DNA of 64,000 bases from AC-56 sp963702195 (GCA_963702195.1 OY969725.1:2046001-2110000), one strand, 5' to 3'; positions 1-10,638 are shown, counted from the stretch's first letter. Notes: a model not told the origin generated them from the letters alone. Numbers and translations are program-made.

Positions 1-2
1 CC

Positions 3-47
3 GCCGGCCGCGCCGTCGACTGGGAGCACGTGCGGGCGGCGTTCTAG
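3..47 (+). CDS. C-terminal end of an unidentified gene entering from the left edge
   Basis: An open frame runs from the window edge and closes at a TAG (45-47), giving 14 residues that end in WEHVRAAF. The AlkZ-like gene on the opposite strand stops at 53, so the two would converge with only five bases between them. The fragment is too short to assign to any family. The call rests on reading frame and on the lack of any other explanation for these bases. Confidence 0.3.
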   Translation, partial: AGRAVDWEHVRAAF

Positions 48-52
48 GGCCG

Positions 53-1123
53 CTACCCCTCGAAGCGCTGGATGTCCCGGACCTCCTCCCTCACTGCCGC
101 CGTTGTTTCGTCGTCCAGTTGCTCGAACGGGTCCAGCTCCACCTCGACCGCCCCGCCCTTCCGTCGCATGCTCCACGTCCCCACCGCCACCCCGTCCACG
201 ATGATCGTCGGCCGGATCAGTCCCCCGCCGGGCATCACCGCCGGCCACCTCTCCGGCGCGGCGATGAAATCGCGGTCGCGGTGGCCCATCAGGTAGTTGT
301 CCCAGGCCGGCAGCAGGCGGACGATGCGGTCGCGCGGTCGGCGGGCGGCGCCGCGCAGCATCCATGCTCGGTGCTCGCCCACCCGCACCTCGGTGAGCTC
401 GGATGAGATGCGCCCCAGCCCCGCGCGAACGTCGCGGAGCGGGAGGCCAGACCAGCCCGCGAGGTCGGCCTCCGTCGCCGGGCCGAAGGCGCGGAAGTAA
501 CGGCGGGTGAGCTCGGTGACCGCCGCGTCCCGGTCGTGCGGCGGGCGCTCGCCGACCCACTCCGTGGCCAGTGCGAGCAACGTCTCCCTGCCTCGGTCGG
601 GGCCGAGGATCGCGAGACCCTCCCCCGTCGCCAGACGGAAAAGGTGGACGCGGCGGGCAGCGTCGATCTCGATGCCGAGCCGCGCGAGCCGCTCCACGAG
701 CTCGCTGCGACCCAGAAATCCCTCGTTCTCGAGCGCCTTCCGAATCGCGGCGAGCGCCTTGTCCTGGGTGCGGTCGTCGAGGCCGAGCTGCCCGAGGCGC
801 CTGCGGGAGTCCGTGACCAGCCCAGCATCGAAGAGTGGCAGGACCCATAGCGCGTCCTCGGTCGCCAGCAGGTGCATCGTGCTTCGCATCGCCCAGGTGC
901 GAACGATCGAGCGGTCCTCGATCCGCGCGCGGTCCACGTCGGCGGCGCGCAGGCGGGTGCTCCGGGCCCGAAACCCCAGCCGGCCGGCCCGCGGCTCCTG
1001 AGCCTGGATGCCCGCGCTCTCGCGCGCGATCGTCACCGGATCCCGGGCGGTCGCGGGCCGGTGGAGCAGCTGCGCGGCGGCCCGGAGCGCCGGCAGGCGC
1101 GCCGTATCGACGGTGCGGGTCAG
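53..1123 (-). CDS. Winged-helix DNA-binding protein of the AlkZ-like (HTH_42) family
   Basis: The protein (about 356 residues from the start chosen) looks like the AlkZ/YcaQ-type winged-helix family, some members of which are DNA glycosylases that remove alkylated or cross-linked bases. A Q-A-Q motif at about residues 40-42 matches the catalytic Q-x-Q of AlkZ in both position and context (GIQAQEP). The C-terminal LLPAWDNYLMGHRDR block is also typical. It is the last gene of the rplS-lepB-rnhB string. No ATG, GTG or TTG lies where homologues begin: the only upstream ATG (1276) would overlap rnhB by about 157 bases, and the next GTG (1036) removes about 30 residues before QAQ. I chose a CTG at 1123 that overlaps the rnhB stop as CTGA. 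Family confident, start and activity uncertain. Confidence 0.75.
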   Translation of the reverse strand: MTRTVDTARLPALRAAAQLLHRPATARDPVTIARESAGIQAQEPRAGRLGFRARSTRLRAADVDRARIEDRSIVRTWAMRSTMHLLATEDALWVLPLFDAGLVTDSRRRLGQLGLDDRTQDKALAAIRKALENEGFLGRSELVERLARLGIEIDAARRVHLFRLATGEGLAILGPDRGRETLLALATEWVGERPPHDRDAAVTELTRRYFRAFGPATEADLAGWSGLPLRDVRAGLGRISSELTEVRVGEHRAWMLRGAARRPRDRIVRLLPAWDNYLMGHRDRDFIAAPERWPAVMPGGGLIRPTIIVDGVAVGTWSMRRKGGAVEVELDPFEQLDDETTAAVREEVRDIQRFEG

Positions 1124-1848
1124 GGCAGCTCTAGCTGCGAGTACGCGATCGACTGGAACGAGCGGCGGTGAAGGCCCGACGGGCCGTGCTCGATGATCGC
1201 GGCCCGGTGCTCCGGGGTCGAGTAGCCGACGTTGCCGGCGAAGCCGAACTGCGGGTAGGCGACGTCGATGCTGCACATGTAGCGGTCGCGCGTGACCTTC
1301 GCGATCACCGACGCCGCGGCGATCGCCGCACTCGTCGCATCACCGTCGATGACGGCCCGGTGCTCGACCGAGCAGGAGGGAACCCGAAACCCGTCCGTGA
1401 GGCAGATCGCGCCCGGGACGGCCACCCGCTCGATGCTCCGCGCCAGCGCCGCGAGGTTCGTCACGTGGAGCCCGCGCGTGTCGATCCCCCGGACGCAGCG
1501 AACGGTCACGGCCACCCTGGTCGCCGCTCGCACCACACACGGATACAGCTCCTCGCGCTCGTCGGGGCTGCGGACCTTCGAGTCGTCGAGGTCGGAGAGG
1601 GCGCGCCGGTCGCGAAGGCTCAGGTTCTCGTAGTCGATGAGCACGGCGGCCGCGACGAGCGGGCCGGCCAGCGATCCCCGCCCGGCCTCGTCGGCTCCCG
1701 CCACGAACCGCGCGTCCAGCGATCGATCGAAGCGAAAGAGCTTCGCCGCGCGCCGCCGCCGGGCGCGGGCGCGCCGCTTCGCCACGCCCGGCGCGACAGG
1801 GGCCTCGGCCTTCGCCGCCGCTGTCGTCGCGCGCGCCATCGCGAGCAT
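1120..1848 (-). CDS. rnhB: Ribonuclease HII
   Basis: Cytoplasmic endonuclease that cuts RNA in RNA-DNA hybrids and starts removal of misincorporated ribonucleotides. The family signature GADEAGRG (about residues 51-58) carries the metal-binding D-E pair. The D-S-K block, the mid-protein LTDGF and the ASVIAKVTRDR block complete the active-site architecture. The N-terminus has about 35 extra basic and alanine-rich residues before the catalytic core. The start at 1848 is preceded by GAGGG at a ten-base spacing; an in-frame ATG at 1839 is the alternative. The gene lies 84 bases downstream of lepB, and its stop overlaps the next gene's presumed start. Confidence 0.95.
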   Translation of the reverse strand: MLAMARATTAAAKAEAPVAPGVAKRRARARRRRAAKLFRFDRSLDARFVAGADEAGRGSLAGPLVAAAVLIDYENLSLRDRRALSDLDDSKVRSPDEREELYPCVVRAATRVAVTVRCVRGIDTRGLHVTNLAALARSIERVAVPGAICLTDGFRVPSCSVEHRAVIDGDATSAAIAAASVIAKVTRDRYMCSIDVAYPQFGFAGNVGYSTPEHRAAIIEHGPSGLHRRSFQSIAYSQLELP

Positions 1849-1932
1849 GATGAACAAACCCTCGGGTGGATTCGGTCGCGGGCGAGACGAGCCACCGGCC
1901 TCACCCCGCAAAGACCGCGATTTCAGTCGGTC

Positions 1933-2547
1933 CTAGAGGAACCCGATCCGGTCCGGCGGCCAGTAGGTCAAGAACGCCTCGCCGATGATCCAGGCGCGGG
2001 GCACCGGGCCCCAGAAGCGGCTGTCGTCGCTGGAGCCACGGTTGTCGCCCATCATGAAGTAGTCGTTCGGCGGGATCGTGATCTGCTTGGGCATGTTGCA
2101 GCCCGATCCAGCGCCGCACGGCTTGATGAAAGGCTCCTTCGCCTCCACGCCGTTGACCACCGGGTGGCCGTCCATGATCGAGAGCGTGTCGCCCGGACCG
2201 GCCACGATCCGCTTGATGAAGTTCGTGTCCGATTCCTGGTCGACGGGCTGCGGGCACGCCTCGGTCTCCGGAACGTGGACCCCGCAACGCATGCTGTCCG
2301 CGCCGGTGGGTGGATGGAAGACCACGATGTCCCCGATCTCAGGGTCGCCGAAGTGGTAGCTGACCCGGTCCACGAGCACCCGCTGACCGATGTCCAGCGT
2401 CGGCTCCATGGACGCGGAGGGGATCTGATACGGCTTGACGATGAACGCCTGGATCAGCAGCGCGAGCCCGATCGCCAGGGCGACGATCGCGACGAGCTCG
2501 ATGAACGCGCCACGCCCCGTCGTCGGTTTCGGGATCAGCGGACTCAA
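1933..2547 (-). CDS. lepB: Signal peptidase I
   Basis: Membrane-bound serine protease that removes signal peptides from exported proteins. One N-terminal membrane segment (about residues 14-36) is followed by the catalytic serine in SASMEPT (Ser46), the general-base lysine in FIKRIVAG (Lys112) and the MGDNRGSSDDSR box. At 204 residues it is near the Gram-positive size. Four cysteines (Cys88, Cys98 and the pair in KPCGAGSGC) lie in the external domain and could form disulfides. It starts with TTG overlapping the rplS stop as TTGA, implying translational coupling. The rplS-lepB-rnhB order is conserved in actinobacteria. Confidence 0.96.
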   Translation of the reverse strand: MSPLIPKPTTGRGAFIELVAIVALAIGLALLIQAFIVKPYQIPSASMEPTLDIGQRVLVDRVSYHFGDPEIGDIVVFHPPTGADSMRCGVHVPETEACPQPVDQESDTNFIKRIVAGPGDTLSIMDGHPVVNGVEAKEPFIKPCGAGSGCNMPKQITIPPNDYFMMGDNRGSSDDSRFWGPVPRAWIIGEAFLTYWPPDRIGFL

Positions 2548-3128
2548 CCGCCGGCCCGTGTGTCCTCGGCCTCCTCACCCTCGGAATCCTCCGCGTCACT
2601 CTCGGATTCCTCGGATGATTCGGCGCCAGCCACTCCCTCCTCCTCGGCAGTAACGTCAGCCTCCTCGCCCTCGCCCTCAGCCTCCTCGGGCGCGACGACC
2701 ACGGACTCGGCCTCGCTCTGGGCGACTCCCTCGGAGTCGACGGCGTCCGTCTCCTCCGATGTGAGCACGAGATCGTCCTCGATTCCCCAACGCCGCTCGG
2801 CGACCCGCGCCCGCTTGCCGACGCGCCCGCGCAGGTAGTAGAGCTTCGCCCGCCGCACGTCGCCCCGGGCGACCACCTCGAGCCGTTCGATCTTCGGGGA
2901 ATGGACCGGGAACGTCCGCTCCACCCCGACCCCGAAGGACTGCTTGCGGACCGTGAACGTCTCCCGTGCGCCAGACCCGCTGCGCGCGATGACGACGCCC
3001 TCGAACACCTGGGTGCGACGTCGCGTCCCCTCGACGACCTGGAAGTGCACCCGCACCCGATCGCCGGCGGCGAACCTGGGCACGCGCTTCATCTGGCGCT
3101 GCTCGATGCTTTCGATGATCGTGCTCAT
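2544..3128 (-). CDS. rplS: Ribosomal protein L19 with long acidic C-terminal tail
   Basis: Large-subunit protein at the 30S-50S interface. Residues 1 to about 118 match ordinary L19, including FAAGDRVRVHF, VFEGVVIARSG and LYYLRGRVGKRARV. The protein then continues for about 75 residues, where bacterial L19 normally ends near residue 115-120. In residues 121-194, 29 of 74 are Asp or Glu and only one is basic, with many Ser, Ala and Gly, so the tail is predicted disordered. The frame is open throughout and ends by overlapping lepB, so I do not think it is a frameshift. It sits downstream of trmD, as usual. Confidence 0.95.
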   Translation of the reverse strand: MSTIIESIEQRQMKRVPRFAAGDRVRVHFQVVEGTRRRTQVFEGVVIARSGSGARETFTVRKQSFGVGVERTFPVHSPKIERLEVVARGDVRRAKLYYLRGRVGKRARVAERRWGIEDDLVLTSEETDAVDSEGVAQSEAESVVVAPEEAEGEGEEADVTAEEEGVAGAESSEESESDAEDSEGEEAEDTRAGG

Positions 3129-3215
3129 GGCCTCGAGTTAAGGGAGGGCGGAGAAAAGCGCCGCTCGCGGGCGAAAAACAAGCGTGACCCGCAGGCAGCG
3201 CGGCGGCGAATCTTA

Positions 3216-3893
3216 CTAGGAGCCGTCCGGCGCGCCCTGAGCGCGGTTGCGGCTCTGTTCCATCCGCCACTCCCGCACGCGGGCGTGGTCGCCCGACAGC
3301 AGGACCTCGGGGACGCTCCACCCCCGGTAGGAGGCGGGACGCGTGTAGTGCGGATACTCGGGCGCGCCTCCCAGGGCCTCGGAGAAGGACTCCTCGACCG
3401 CGCTGTCCGCATGGCCGAGGGCGCCGGGGAGCTTGCGCATGATCGCGTCGGCCACGACCATCGCCGCAAGCTCACCGCCCGAGAGGACGTACGGGCCGAT
3501 GGACACCGCGTCCGTCGCCAGACGGTCCCTGACGCGCTCGTCGATGCCCTCGTAGCGTCCGGACAGCAGGGCCACATGCGGCTCCGACGCGAGGTCACGC
3601 GCGAGCTCGTCGTCCAGCTGCCGCCCGGAGGCGGCGAGCACGAGCACCCGGCTCGGCTCGCGGCCGTCCGCATAGGCGGCGCTGAGTGCCGCGTCGACCA
3701 CGTCGACCCGCAGGACCATGCCCGCGCCACCCCCGTACGGGGCGTCGTCGACCTGGCCGCCGCCCACCGGGGTCGTATCCCGGTAGTTGAAGAGCCGCAG
3801 CTCGTTGCCAGCCTCGACCGAGTTGCGGACGTGGCGCTGAGTCAGAAACCAGTCGAACCAGTCTGGGAAGAGCGTGAAGACGTCAATCTTCAA
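3216..3893 (-). CDS. trmD: tRNA (guanine-N1-)-methyltransferase
   Basis: Methylates G37 of tRNAs next to the anticodon using S-adenosylmethionine, preventing frameshifting. The 225-residue length fits TrmD. The start MKIDVFTLFPDWF, the PYGGGAGMVLR loop, the GRYEGIDERV motif and GPYVLSGGELA of the SAM-binding trefoil knot are all clear; the residue before GRYEGIDER is Ser. It overlaps the upstream KH-domain gene by 11 bases and precedes rplS by 87 bases. In most bacteria rimM lies between the KH gene and trmD; here it is absent. Confidence 0.97.
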   Translation of the reverse strand: MKIDVFTLFPDWFDWFLTQRHVRNSVEAGNELRLFNYRDTTPVGGGQVDDAPYGGGAGMVLRVDVVDAALSAAYADGREPSRVLVLAASGRQLDDELARDLASEPHVALLSGRYEGIDERVRDRLATDAVSIGPYVLSGGELAAMVVADAIMRKLPGALGHADSAVEESFSEALGGAPEYPHYTRPASYRGWSVPEVLLSGDHARVREWRMEQSRNRAQGAPDGS

Positions 3894-4116
3894 TGAACTC
3901 GACCAGTACCCGGCGATCCGAGCCGGTGGAGGCCGCCTTGGCGATCGTCCTGATCGCGTTCGCGACGCGGCCGCCCTTGCCGATCAGCCGGCCGAGGTCG
4001 TCGCCGCCGACGGTCACCTCGACGATCAGGTCGCCGTTCTCCTCGACCTCCGTCACGTCGACGGCGTCGGGATCCTCGACGAGCGCCCGGGCGAGGAACT
4101 CGACCAGGTCGCGCAT
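3883..4116 (-). CDS. khpA: KH-domain RNA-binding protein KhpA
   Basis: A 77-residue single KH domain, the KhpA type that binds RNA and in Gram-positive bacteria influences cell division and cell-wall growth. The GxxG loop of the KH fold is visible as IGKGGR, preceded by the beta-strand LIVEVTVGGDD. The start was placed at 4116 because its ATG overlaps the rpsP stop (TGATG); a longer upstream frame is only the antisense image of rpsP. It overlaps trmD by 11 bases, so rpsP, khpA and trmD are almost certainly translated from one message. Confidence 0.9.
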   Translation of the reverse strand: MRDLVEFLARALVEDPDAVDVTEVEENGDLIVEVTVGGDDLGRLIGKGGRVANAIRTIAKAASTGSDRRVLVEFIED

Positions 4117-4370
4117 CAGCGCCCGGTGGCCTCGATCCCCTGGGTTCGCAGAAGCCCGGCGACCGTGCGGGACGGCTGCGCGCCATGGGTGAGCCAGTGA
4201 CGGGCCCTGTCCTCGTCGATCACGATCGTGGACGGGTCGGTCTGCGCGTTGTAGTGACCGATCGCCTCGATGATCCGGCCGTCCCGCGGGGAACGGCGGT
4301 CGGCGACGACGATGCGCCACATCGGGTTCTTTCGAGACCCGACTCTCGTGAGTCTGATTCTTACGGCCAT
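4116..4370 (-). CDS. rpsP: Ribosomal protein S16
   Basis: Small-subunit assembly protein. The 84 residues begin MAVRIRLTRVGSRKNPMWRIVVAD, with the conserved R-L-x-R-x-G-x-K-x-x-P block and then the DGRIIEAIGHYN segment. It is the first gene of the rpsP-khpA-trmD-rplS-lepB group and lies 54 bases downstream of ffh. The spacer contains a small GGCGA/TCGCC stem but no clear terminator or promoter. Length and sequence are ordinary for the family. Confidence 0.97.
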   Translation of the reverse strand: MAVRIRLTRVGSRKNPMWRIVVADRRSPRDGRIIEAIGHYNAQTDPSTIVIDEDRARHWLTHGAQPSRTVAGLLRTQGIEATGR

Positions 4371-4424
4371 GTGCGGCGGCTCAGGTTAGCTGCTGCGGCG
4401 AAAAACTCGCCATTCGCCTCAGCA

Positions 4425-5762
4425 TCACCGCATCCCCTTCAGCAGCTGCTGCGGATCCGGCATCTTGCCGCTCGCCATCTGGGCCATCATCTTGCGCATC
4501 TGGGCGAACTGCTTGACGAGCTGGTTCACGGCCTGCACGGTGGTCCCGGATCCGCGCGCGATCCGCTTGCGGCGTGATCCGTCGATCATGTTCGGCTGGG
4601 CCCGCTCGGCCGGCGTCATCGAAAGGATGATCGCCTCGAGGCGGTCGAGCTCGCCCTCGTCCATGTTCACCTCGCGCAGCTGCTTCATCGTCTTCCCCAT
4701 CCCGGGCATCATCCCCAGCACGTTCGAGAGCGGCCCCATCTTGCGCACCTGCTTCATCTGGGAGAGGAAGTCCTCGAGCGTGAACTCCTGGCGGCGCATC
4801 TTGCGCGCAAGGTCCTCCGCCTGCTTCTCATCGGAAACCTCCTCGGCCTTCTCGATCAGCGACATGACGTCGCCCATACCGAGGATCCGGCTCGCCATCC
4901 GCTCCGGGTGGAAGCGCTCGAGCTCGTCGAGCTTCTCGCCGGTCGACGCGTACAGGATCGGCTGTCCCGTCACGGCTCTCACCGACAGAGCCGCGCCACC
5001 GCGGGCATCGCCGTCGAGCTTCGTCATCAGGACACCGTCGAATTCGACCCGCGACGCGAACTCCTGGGCGACGTTGACCGCGTCCTGCCCCGTCATCGCG
5101 TCGAGCACCAGGAGCACGTCGTGCGGCTTGGTGCGCTTGCGGATCGCGACCAGCTCGTCCATCAGCTCCTCGTCGATGTGAAGCCGCCCGGCCGTATCGA
5201 CGATCAGCACGTCCTCTCCCGCCGCCCGCGCCTGGCCAAGGGCCCACTCCGCGATCTCGGTGGGGTCGCGGCTGGTGCCCTGCTCATAGACCTTCGCCCC
5301 CGCACGCTGACCCATGGTCACGAGCTGCTCCACCGCCGCCGGCCGCTGCGTGTCGCAGGCCACCAGCGCGGGCTTCTTGCCCTGCTTGGCGAGCAGCTTC
5401 GCCAATTTCGCGCAGGCGGTCGTCTTTCCCGAGCCCTGGAGGCCGGCCATGAGGATCACCGTCGGGCCGGTGCTCGCGAACGCGATGTCGCGGCTCGCGC
5501 CGCCCATCAGCGTGGCGAGCTCCTCGTTGACGATCTTCACGACCTGCTGGCCGGGGTTGAGGCTGTCCAGCACACCCTCGCCGATGCAGCGCTCGCGGAC
5601 CTGGGAGGTGAACTGCTTGACCACCTTGAAGTTGACGTCGGCCTCCAGCAGGGCCAGCCGGATCTCGCGCATCGCACGATCGACGTCGGCCTCGCTCAGC
5701 TTGCCGCGCGAGCGAACGCCGGAGAGCGTGTCCTGAAGTCGGTCCGAGAGCTGATCGAACAT
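4425..5762 (-). CDS. ffh: Signal recognition particle protein Ffh
   Basis: GTPase that binds 4.5S RNA and signal sequences of nascent membrane proteins and delivers ribosomes to FtsY. An N-domain is followed by the G-domain P-loop GLQGSGKTT, DTAGRLHIDEE and TKLDGDARGG. The methionine-rich M-domain contains GMMPGMGK and the RNA-binding SRRKRIARGSG. I set the start at MFDQLSDRL (5762), giving 445 residues, because the longer upstream frame is antisense to the LysR gene. Its receptor FtsY is encoded 1.5 kb away on the same strand, separated by the LysR/GNAT pair. Confidence 0.97.
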   Translation of the reverse strand: MFDQLSDRLQDTLSGVRSRGKLSEADVDRAMREIRLALLEADVNFKVVKQFTSQVRERCIGEGVLDSLNPGQQVVKIVNEELATLMGGASRDIAFASTGPTVILMAGLQGSGKTTACAKLAKLLAKQGKKPALVACDTQRPAAVEQLVTMGQRAGAKVYEQGTSRDPTEIAEWALGQARAAGEDVLIVDTAGRLHIDEELMDELVAIRKRTKPHDVLLVLDAMTGQDAVNVAQEFASRVEFDGVLMTKLDGDARGGAALSVRAVTGQPILYASTGEKLDELERFHPERMASRILGMGDVMSLIEKAEEVSDEKQAEDLARKMRRQEFTLEDFLSQMKQVRKMGPLSNVLGMMPGMGKTMKQLREVNMDEGELDRLEAIILSMTPAERAQPNMIDGSRRKRIARGSGTTVQAVNQLVKQFAQMRKMMAQMASGKMPDPQQLLKGMR

Positions 5763-5773
5763 GGACGTCGAGC

Positions 5774-6616
5774 TTACGGGCTCGCCTCGCGCGCGTACTC
5801 GATGAACGTCCGCGCAGCAGGCGAGAGGCGCCGGCCCCGCCGCCGCAGGAGCGCCACCGGGAGCCGAACCGCGGGGCGCAGCGGGCGGACGTCGACGGGA
5901 GGCCCCTCGCGGCCCGCCAGCGATCGGGGCAGCACCGCGGTGCCGAACCCCGCCGCGGCGAGGCACCAGAGCATCAGGGGGTCGGCGCTCTCACACGAAA
6001 CGTGGAGCGGCGCATCGGCGGCCGCGAAGAACTCCTCGACCGCCATCATGGTGGCCGAGCCCGATCGCGTGGTCATGATCACGTGGTCAGCGAGCGTGCG
6101 CGCGCCAACGGCTCCCGGCCCCGGCGCCGTGCCGGGGGGAAAGAAGGCGACGAGCTCCTCGACGCTTACGGGCTCCGCCACGAGGTCGCCCGGCGGCTCA
6201 GCGGCGAGCATCGAGAAGGCGGCGTCGATCTCATCCCGGGAGAGGCGGCGCAGCATGTCCCCGGCAGTGCCCTCCTGGAGGGCGACGTCGACGCCGGGGT
6301 GGTCGTGACTGAACCGCGCCAGCAGGGCGGGCACGTCGATCGCCCCGGCCGGAAGCAGCGCCCCGATCGAGACCCTGCCCTTGACCAGGCCCTGCAGGTC
6401 GTCCACCTCCTCGCGCACCCCCTCCACCTCGGCGAGGACGCGCCGCGCGCGTTCGGCGACCGCCTCGCCCGCCTCCGTCGGCACGACCGTCCTGCTCGTT
6501 CGCGAGAAGAGCTCCGTTCCGAGCTCTGCCTCGAGGCGGCGGATCTGGTGCGAGAGCGCCGACTGGGCGACGTGGAGCTCCTCCGCGGCGCGGGTGAAGT
6601 GGCGGTGCCGCGCCAC
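5774..6616 (-). CDS. LysR-family transcriptional regulator
   Basis: Transcription factor with an N-terminal winged helix (HFTRAAEELHVAQSALSHQIRRLE) and a C-terminal periplasmic-binding-like effector domain, probably acting on the divergent acetyltransferase gene. The first standard start is the GTG at 6616. The reading frame, however, continues upstream with ELRQLRYAEAVAR, the usual first helix of LysR proteins, where a methionine would be expected at an ATC codon (6649-6647) just after an in-frame TGA. Either a rare start is used or the first helix is lost. A plausible promoter (6656-6684) would start transcription almost at that codon, giving a leaderless message. The ligand is not predictable. 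Confidence 0.88.
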   Translation of the reverse strand: MARHRHFTRAAEELHVAQSALSHQIRRLEAELGTELFSRTSRTVVPTEAGEAVAERARRVLAEVEGVREEVDDLQGLVKGRVSIGALLPAGAIDVPALLARFSHDHPGVDVALQEGTAGDMLRRLSRDEIDAAFSMLAAEPPGDLVAEPVSVEELVAFFPPGTAPGPGAVGARTLADHVIMTTRSGSATMMAVEEFFAAADAPLHVSCESADPLMLWCLAAAGFGTAVLPRSLAGREGPPVDVRPLRPAVRLPVALLRRRGRRLSPAARTFIEYAREASP

Positions 6617-6655
6617 CGCCTCGGCATATCTCAGTTGCCTTAGCTCGATCGATCA

Positions 6656-6684
6656 ATCGTAATCCGCGATCAATCCGTTGACAA
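6656..6684 (-). promoter_or_regulatory. Probable promoter of the LysR gene
   Basis: On the minus strand TTGTCA (6684-6679) and TACGAT (6661-6656) are separated by 17 bases, matching sigma-70-type -35 and -10 boxes at four or five of six positions each. Transcription would begin near 6649, coinciding with the ATC codon where the LysR protein should start. LysR regulators usually bind their divergent promoter; the repeated ATTGATCG/GATCAAT words between 6650 and 6676 could be part of an operator, but this is inference. Confidence 0.45.
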
Positions 6685-6725
6685 CTATGTGTTGCAGAGA
6701 TTCAGCCGCCCGGGACAATGGCCCC

Positions 6726-7268
6726 ATGACGGCACCCTCCATCCGGCGAGACCTCCGGCCCGGAGACCTCGGAGCGATCATCGAGCACCACGGTCGCCTG
6801 TACGCTCGCGAATACGGCCTCGACACCGCGATGGAGGCGCACGTCGCCGCCGCCGTCGCCAGGGCGGCGCTCCGGGGGTTCCCACGCGACAACGAGGCGG
6901 TTTGGATCGTCGAGCGCGACGGCCGCCACGCCGGAAGCCTCGCGATGACCGACGAGGGAGACGGCGTCGCGTGCATCCGCTTCTTCGTCCTCGATGCCGA
7001 TCTGCGCGGCGTGGGCCTTGGGACTCGGCTCCTCGACGAGCTGCTCGACACGGCGCGCGCGAACGGGTTCGAGCGGGCGGTGCTGGAGACGTTCAGCGAC
7101 CTCACCGCCGCAGCGCATCTGTACGGCGAGCGCGGCTTCCGGGTGGTGAGCGCCGAGACCGGCCCGCGCTGGGGCCGCGCCGAGATCACCTACCAGCGCT
7201 ACGAGGCGGACCTGGCGGAATCACGGAATCCCGCTCCGCGAGAGCGGGCCACGAAGCCGATCGTCTAG
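6726..7268 (+). CDS. GNAT-family N-acetyltransferase
   Basis: A 180-residue acetyl-CoA-dependent acyltransferase of unknown substrate. The HGRLYAREYG opening resembles the acetyltransferase half of MarR-GNAT fusion proteins. The acetyl-CoA pyrophosphate loop is visible as DADLRGVGLGTRLLDELL, followed by AAHLYGERGFR, the usual C-terminal helix and strand. I start at MTAPSIRRDLRPGD (6726); an upstream ATG at 6678 would add unrelated residues over the promoter region. It is transcribed divergently from the LysR gene, which is its likely regulator by position. Confidence 0.87.
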   Translation: MTAPSIRRDLRPGDLGAIIEHHGRLYAREYGLDTAMEAHVAAAVARAALRGFPRDNEAVWIVERDGRHAGSLAMTDEGDGVACIRFFVLDADLRGVGLGTRLLDELLDTARANGFERAVLETFSDLTAAAHLYGERGFRVVSAETGPRWGRAEITYQRYEADLAESRNPAPRERATKPIV

Positions 7269-7271
7269 CGG

Positions 7272-8291
7272 TCAGTCGCCCAAGAGCGCCGCGGCGAAGT
7301 CGCGGGGGTCGAACGGCCGCAGGTCCTCCAGTGCCTCCCCGACCCCGATCAGCTTCACCGGAAGGTCGAGCTCGGAGGCGATCGCCAGGGCGATTCCGCC
7401 CTTCGCCGTCCCGTCGAGCTTGGTGAGGACGACGCCCGTGAGATCGACGGCCCGCGCGAACGCCTGCGCTTGCCGGAGGCCGTTCTGCCCCGTGGTCGCG
7501 TCGATGACGATCAGCGACTCGTGCGGGGCGCCGTCGAGGCGCTTTTCGGCGACGCGGCTGACCTTGGCCAGCTCCTCCATCAGGTTCGTCTTGGTGTGCA
7601 GCCGGCCGGCGGTGTCCGCGATGACAACGTCGATTCCCCGCGACTCGGCGGCGGAGATCGCGTCGAAGACCACCGCCCCCGGATCGCCGCCGGGCGACCC
7701 GCGAACGATCTCGACGTCGGCGCGCTCGGCCCAGGTCTCGAGCTGCTCGATCGCCGCCGCCCGGTAGGTGTCCGCGGCGGCGACGATGACCGAGAGCCCC
7801 AGCTCCCGCTTCAGGTGCCAGGCGAGCTTGCCGATCGTCGTCGTCTTGCCGGTGCCATTCACGCCCACGACCATCAGCAGCGTCGGCCGCGCCGACACGT
7901 CGATCCTCCCGTCCCCGTCGTCGCTCGCCGCGACCTCGGCCAGCAGCTCGACGAGGCGCTCGCGCAGCGCCTCGCCGTTGGTCACCGTGCCCGCCTCGTA
8001 CTCGTGCTCCAGCCGCCCGACCACGTCGGCAGTCGTCTTCGCGCCCACGTCGGCCAGGATCAGCGCCTCCTCCAGGCGCTCCCAGGTCTCGTCGTCGAGC
8101 GTGTCGAACAGCGTCGAGCTGAGCTCGGCTTGGAGCGCCTGCCGGCTCTTCGACAGCGACTCGCGGAGCCTCTTGAAAACACCCCTCCCGGCCGCGTGCT
8201 CTGCTTCGCGTCCGCGCGCGGCCGGGTCCGCCGCGGGATGCTCACCCTGCCCGTCGCCCATATCGAACGCTTCGCTCCAGTCGCGCGGCAT
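7272..8291 (-). CDS. ftsY: Signal recognition particle receptor FtsY
   Basis: Membrane-associated GTPase that docks Ffh-bound ribosomes at the translocon. The NG domain is complete: P-loop GVNGTGKTTT, AAADTYRAAAIEQL, DTAGRLHTKTNLMEEL and TKLDGTAKGG. The acidic membrane-targeting A region is very short, only about 36 residues before VFKRLRESL. Within it, residues of the form ARGREAEHAAGRG are encoded by a 34-bp palindromic stem-loop repeat (8190-8223) also found in two other genes of this window. Upstream is smc; downstream is the convergent GNAT gene. Confidence 0.97.
   Translation of the reverse strand: MPRDWSEAFDMGDGQGEHPAADPAARGREAEHAAGRGVFKRLRESLSKSRQALQAELSSTLFDTLDDETWERLEEALILADVGAKTTADVVGRLEHEYEAGTVTNGEALRERLVELLAEVAASDDGDGRIDVSARPTLLMVVGVNGTGKTTTIGKLAWHLKRELGLSVIVAAADTYRAAAIEQLETWAERADVEIVRGSPGGDPGAVVFDAISAAESRGIDVVIADTAGRLHTKTNLMEELAKVSRVAEKRLDGAPHESLIVIDATTGQNGLRQAQAFARAVDLTGVVLTKLDGTAKGGIALAIASELDLPVKLIGVGEALEDLRPFDPRDFAAALLGD
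8190..8223 (-). repeat. Stem-loop repeat copy A inside ftsY
   Basis: Perfect 7-bp arms GGCCGCG and CGCGGCC enclose a loop whose minus-strand core is GGACGCGAAGCAGAG. A nearly identical loop lies at 17367-17399 with different but still complementary arms, and a shorter relative lies at 29570-29595. It is translated here as GREAEHAAG, the same frame as the other coding copies, within a variable part of FtsY. It looks like a dispersed palindromic element tolerated in coding sequence. Confidence 0.65.
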
Positions 8292-8316
8292 CGCGCCGCA
8301 GGTTAGCCGCGGCGGG

Positions 8317-10638
<2,322 letters not shown>

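Noticed and set aside
6678..6706. Plus-strand TTGACA as a promoter for the GNAT gene
   Set aside because: The -35 hexamer is perfect, but no acceptable -10 sequence lies 16-18 bases downstream, so the call is not supported.
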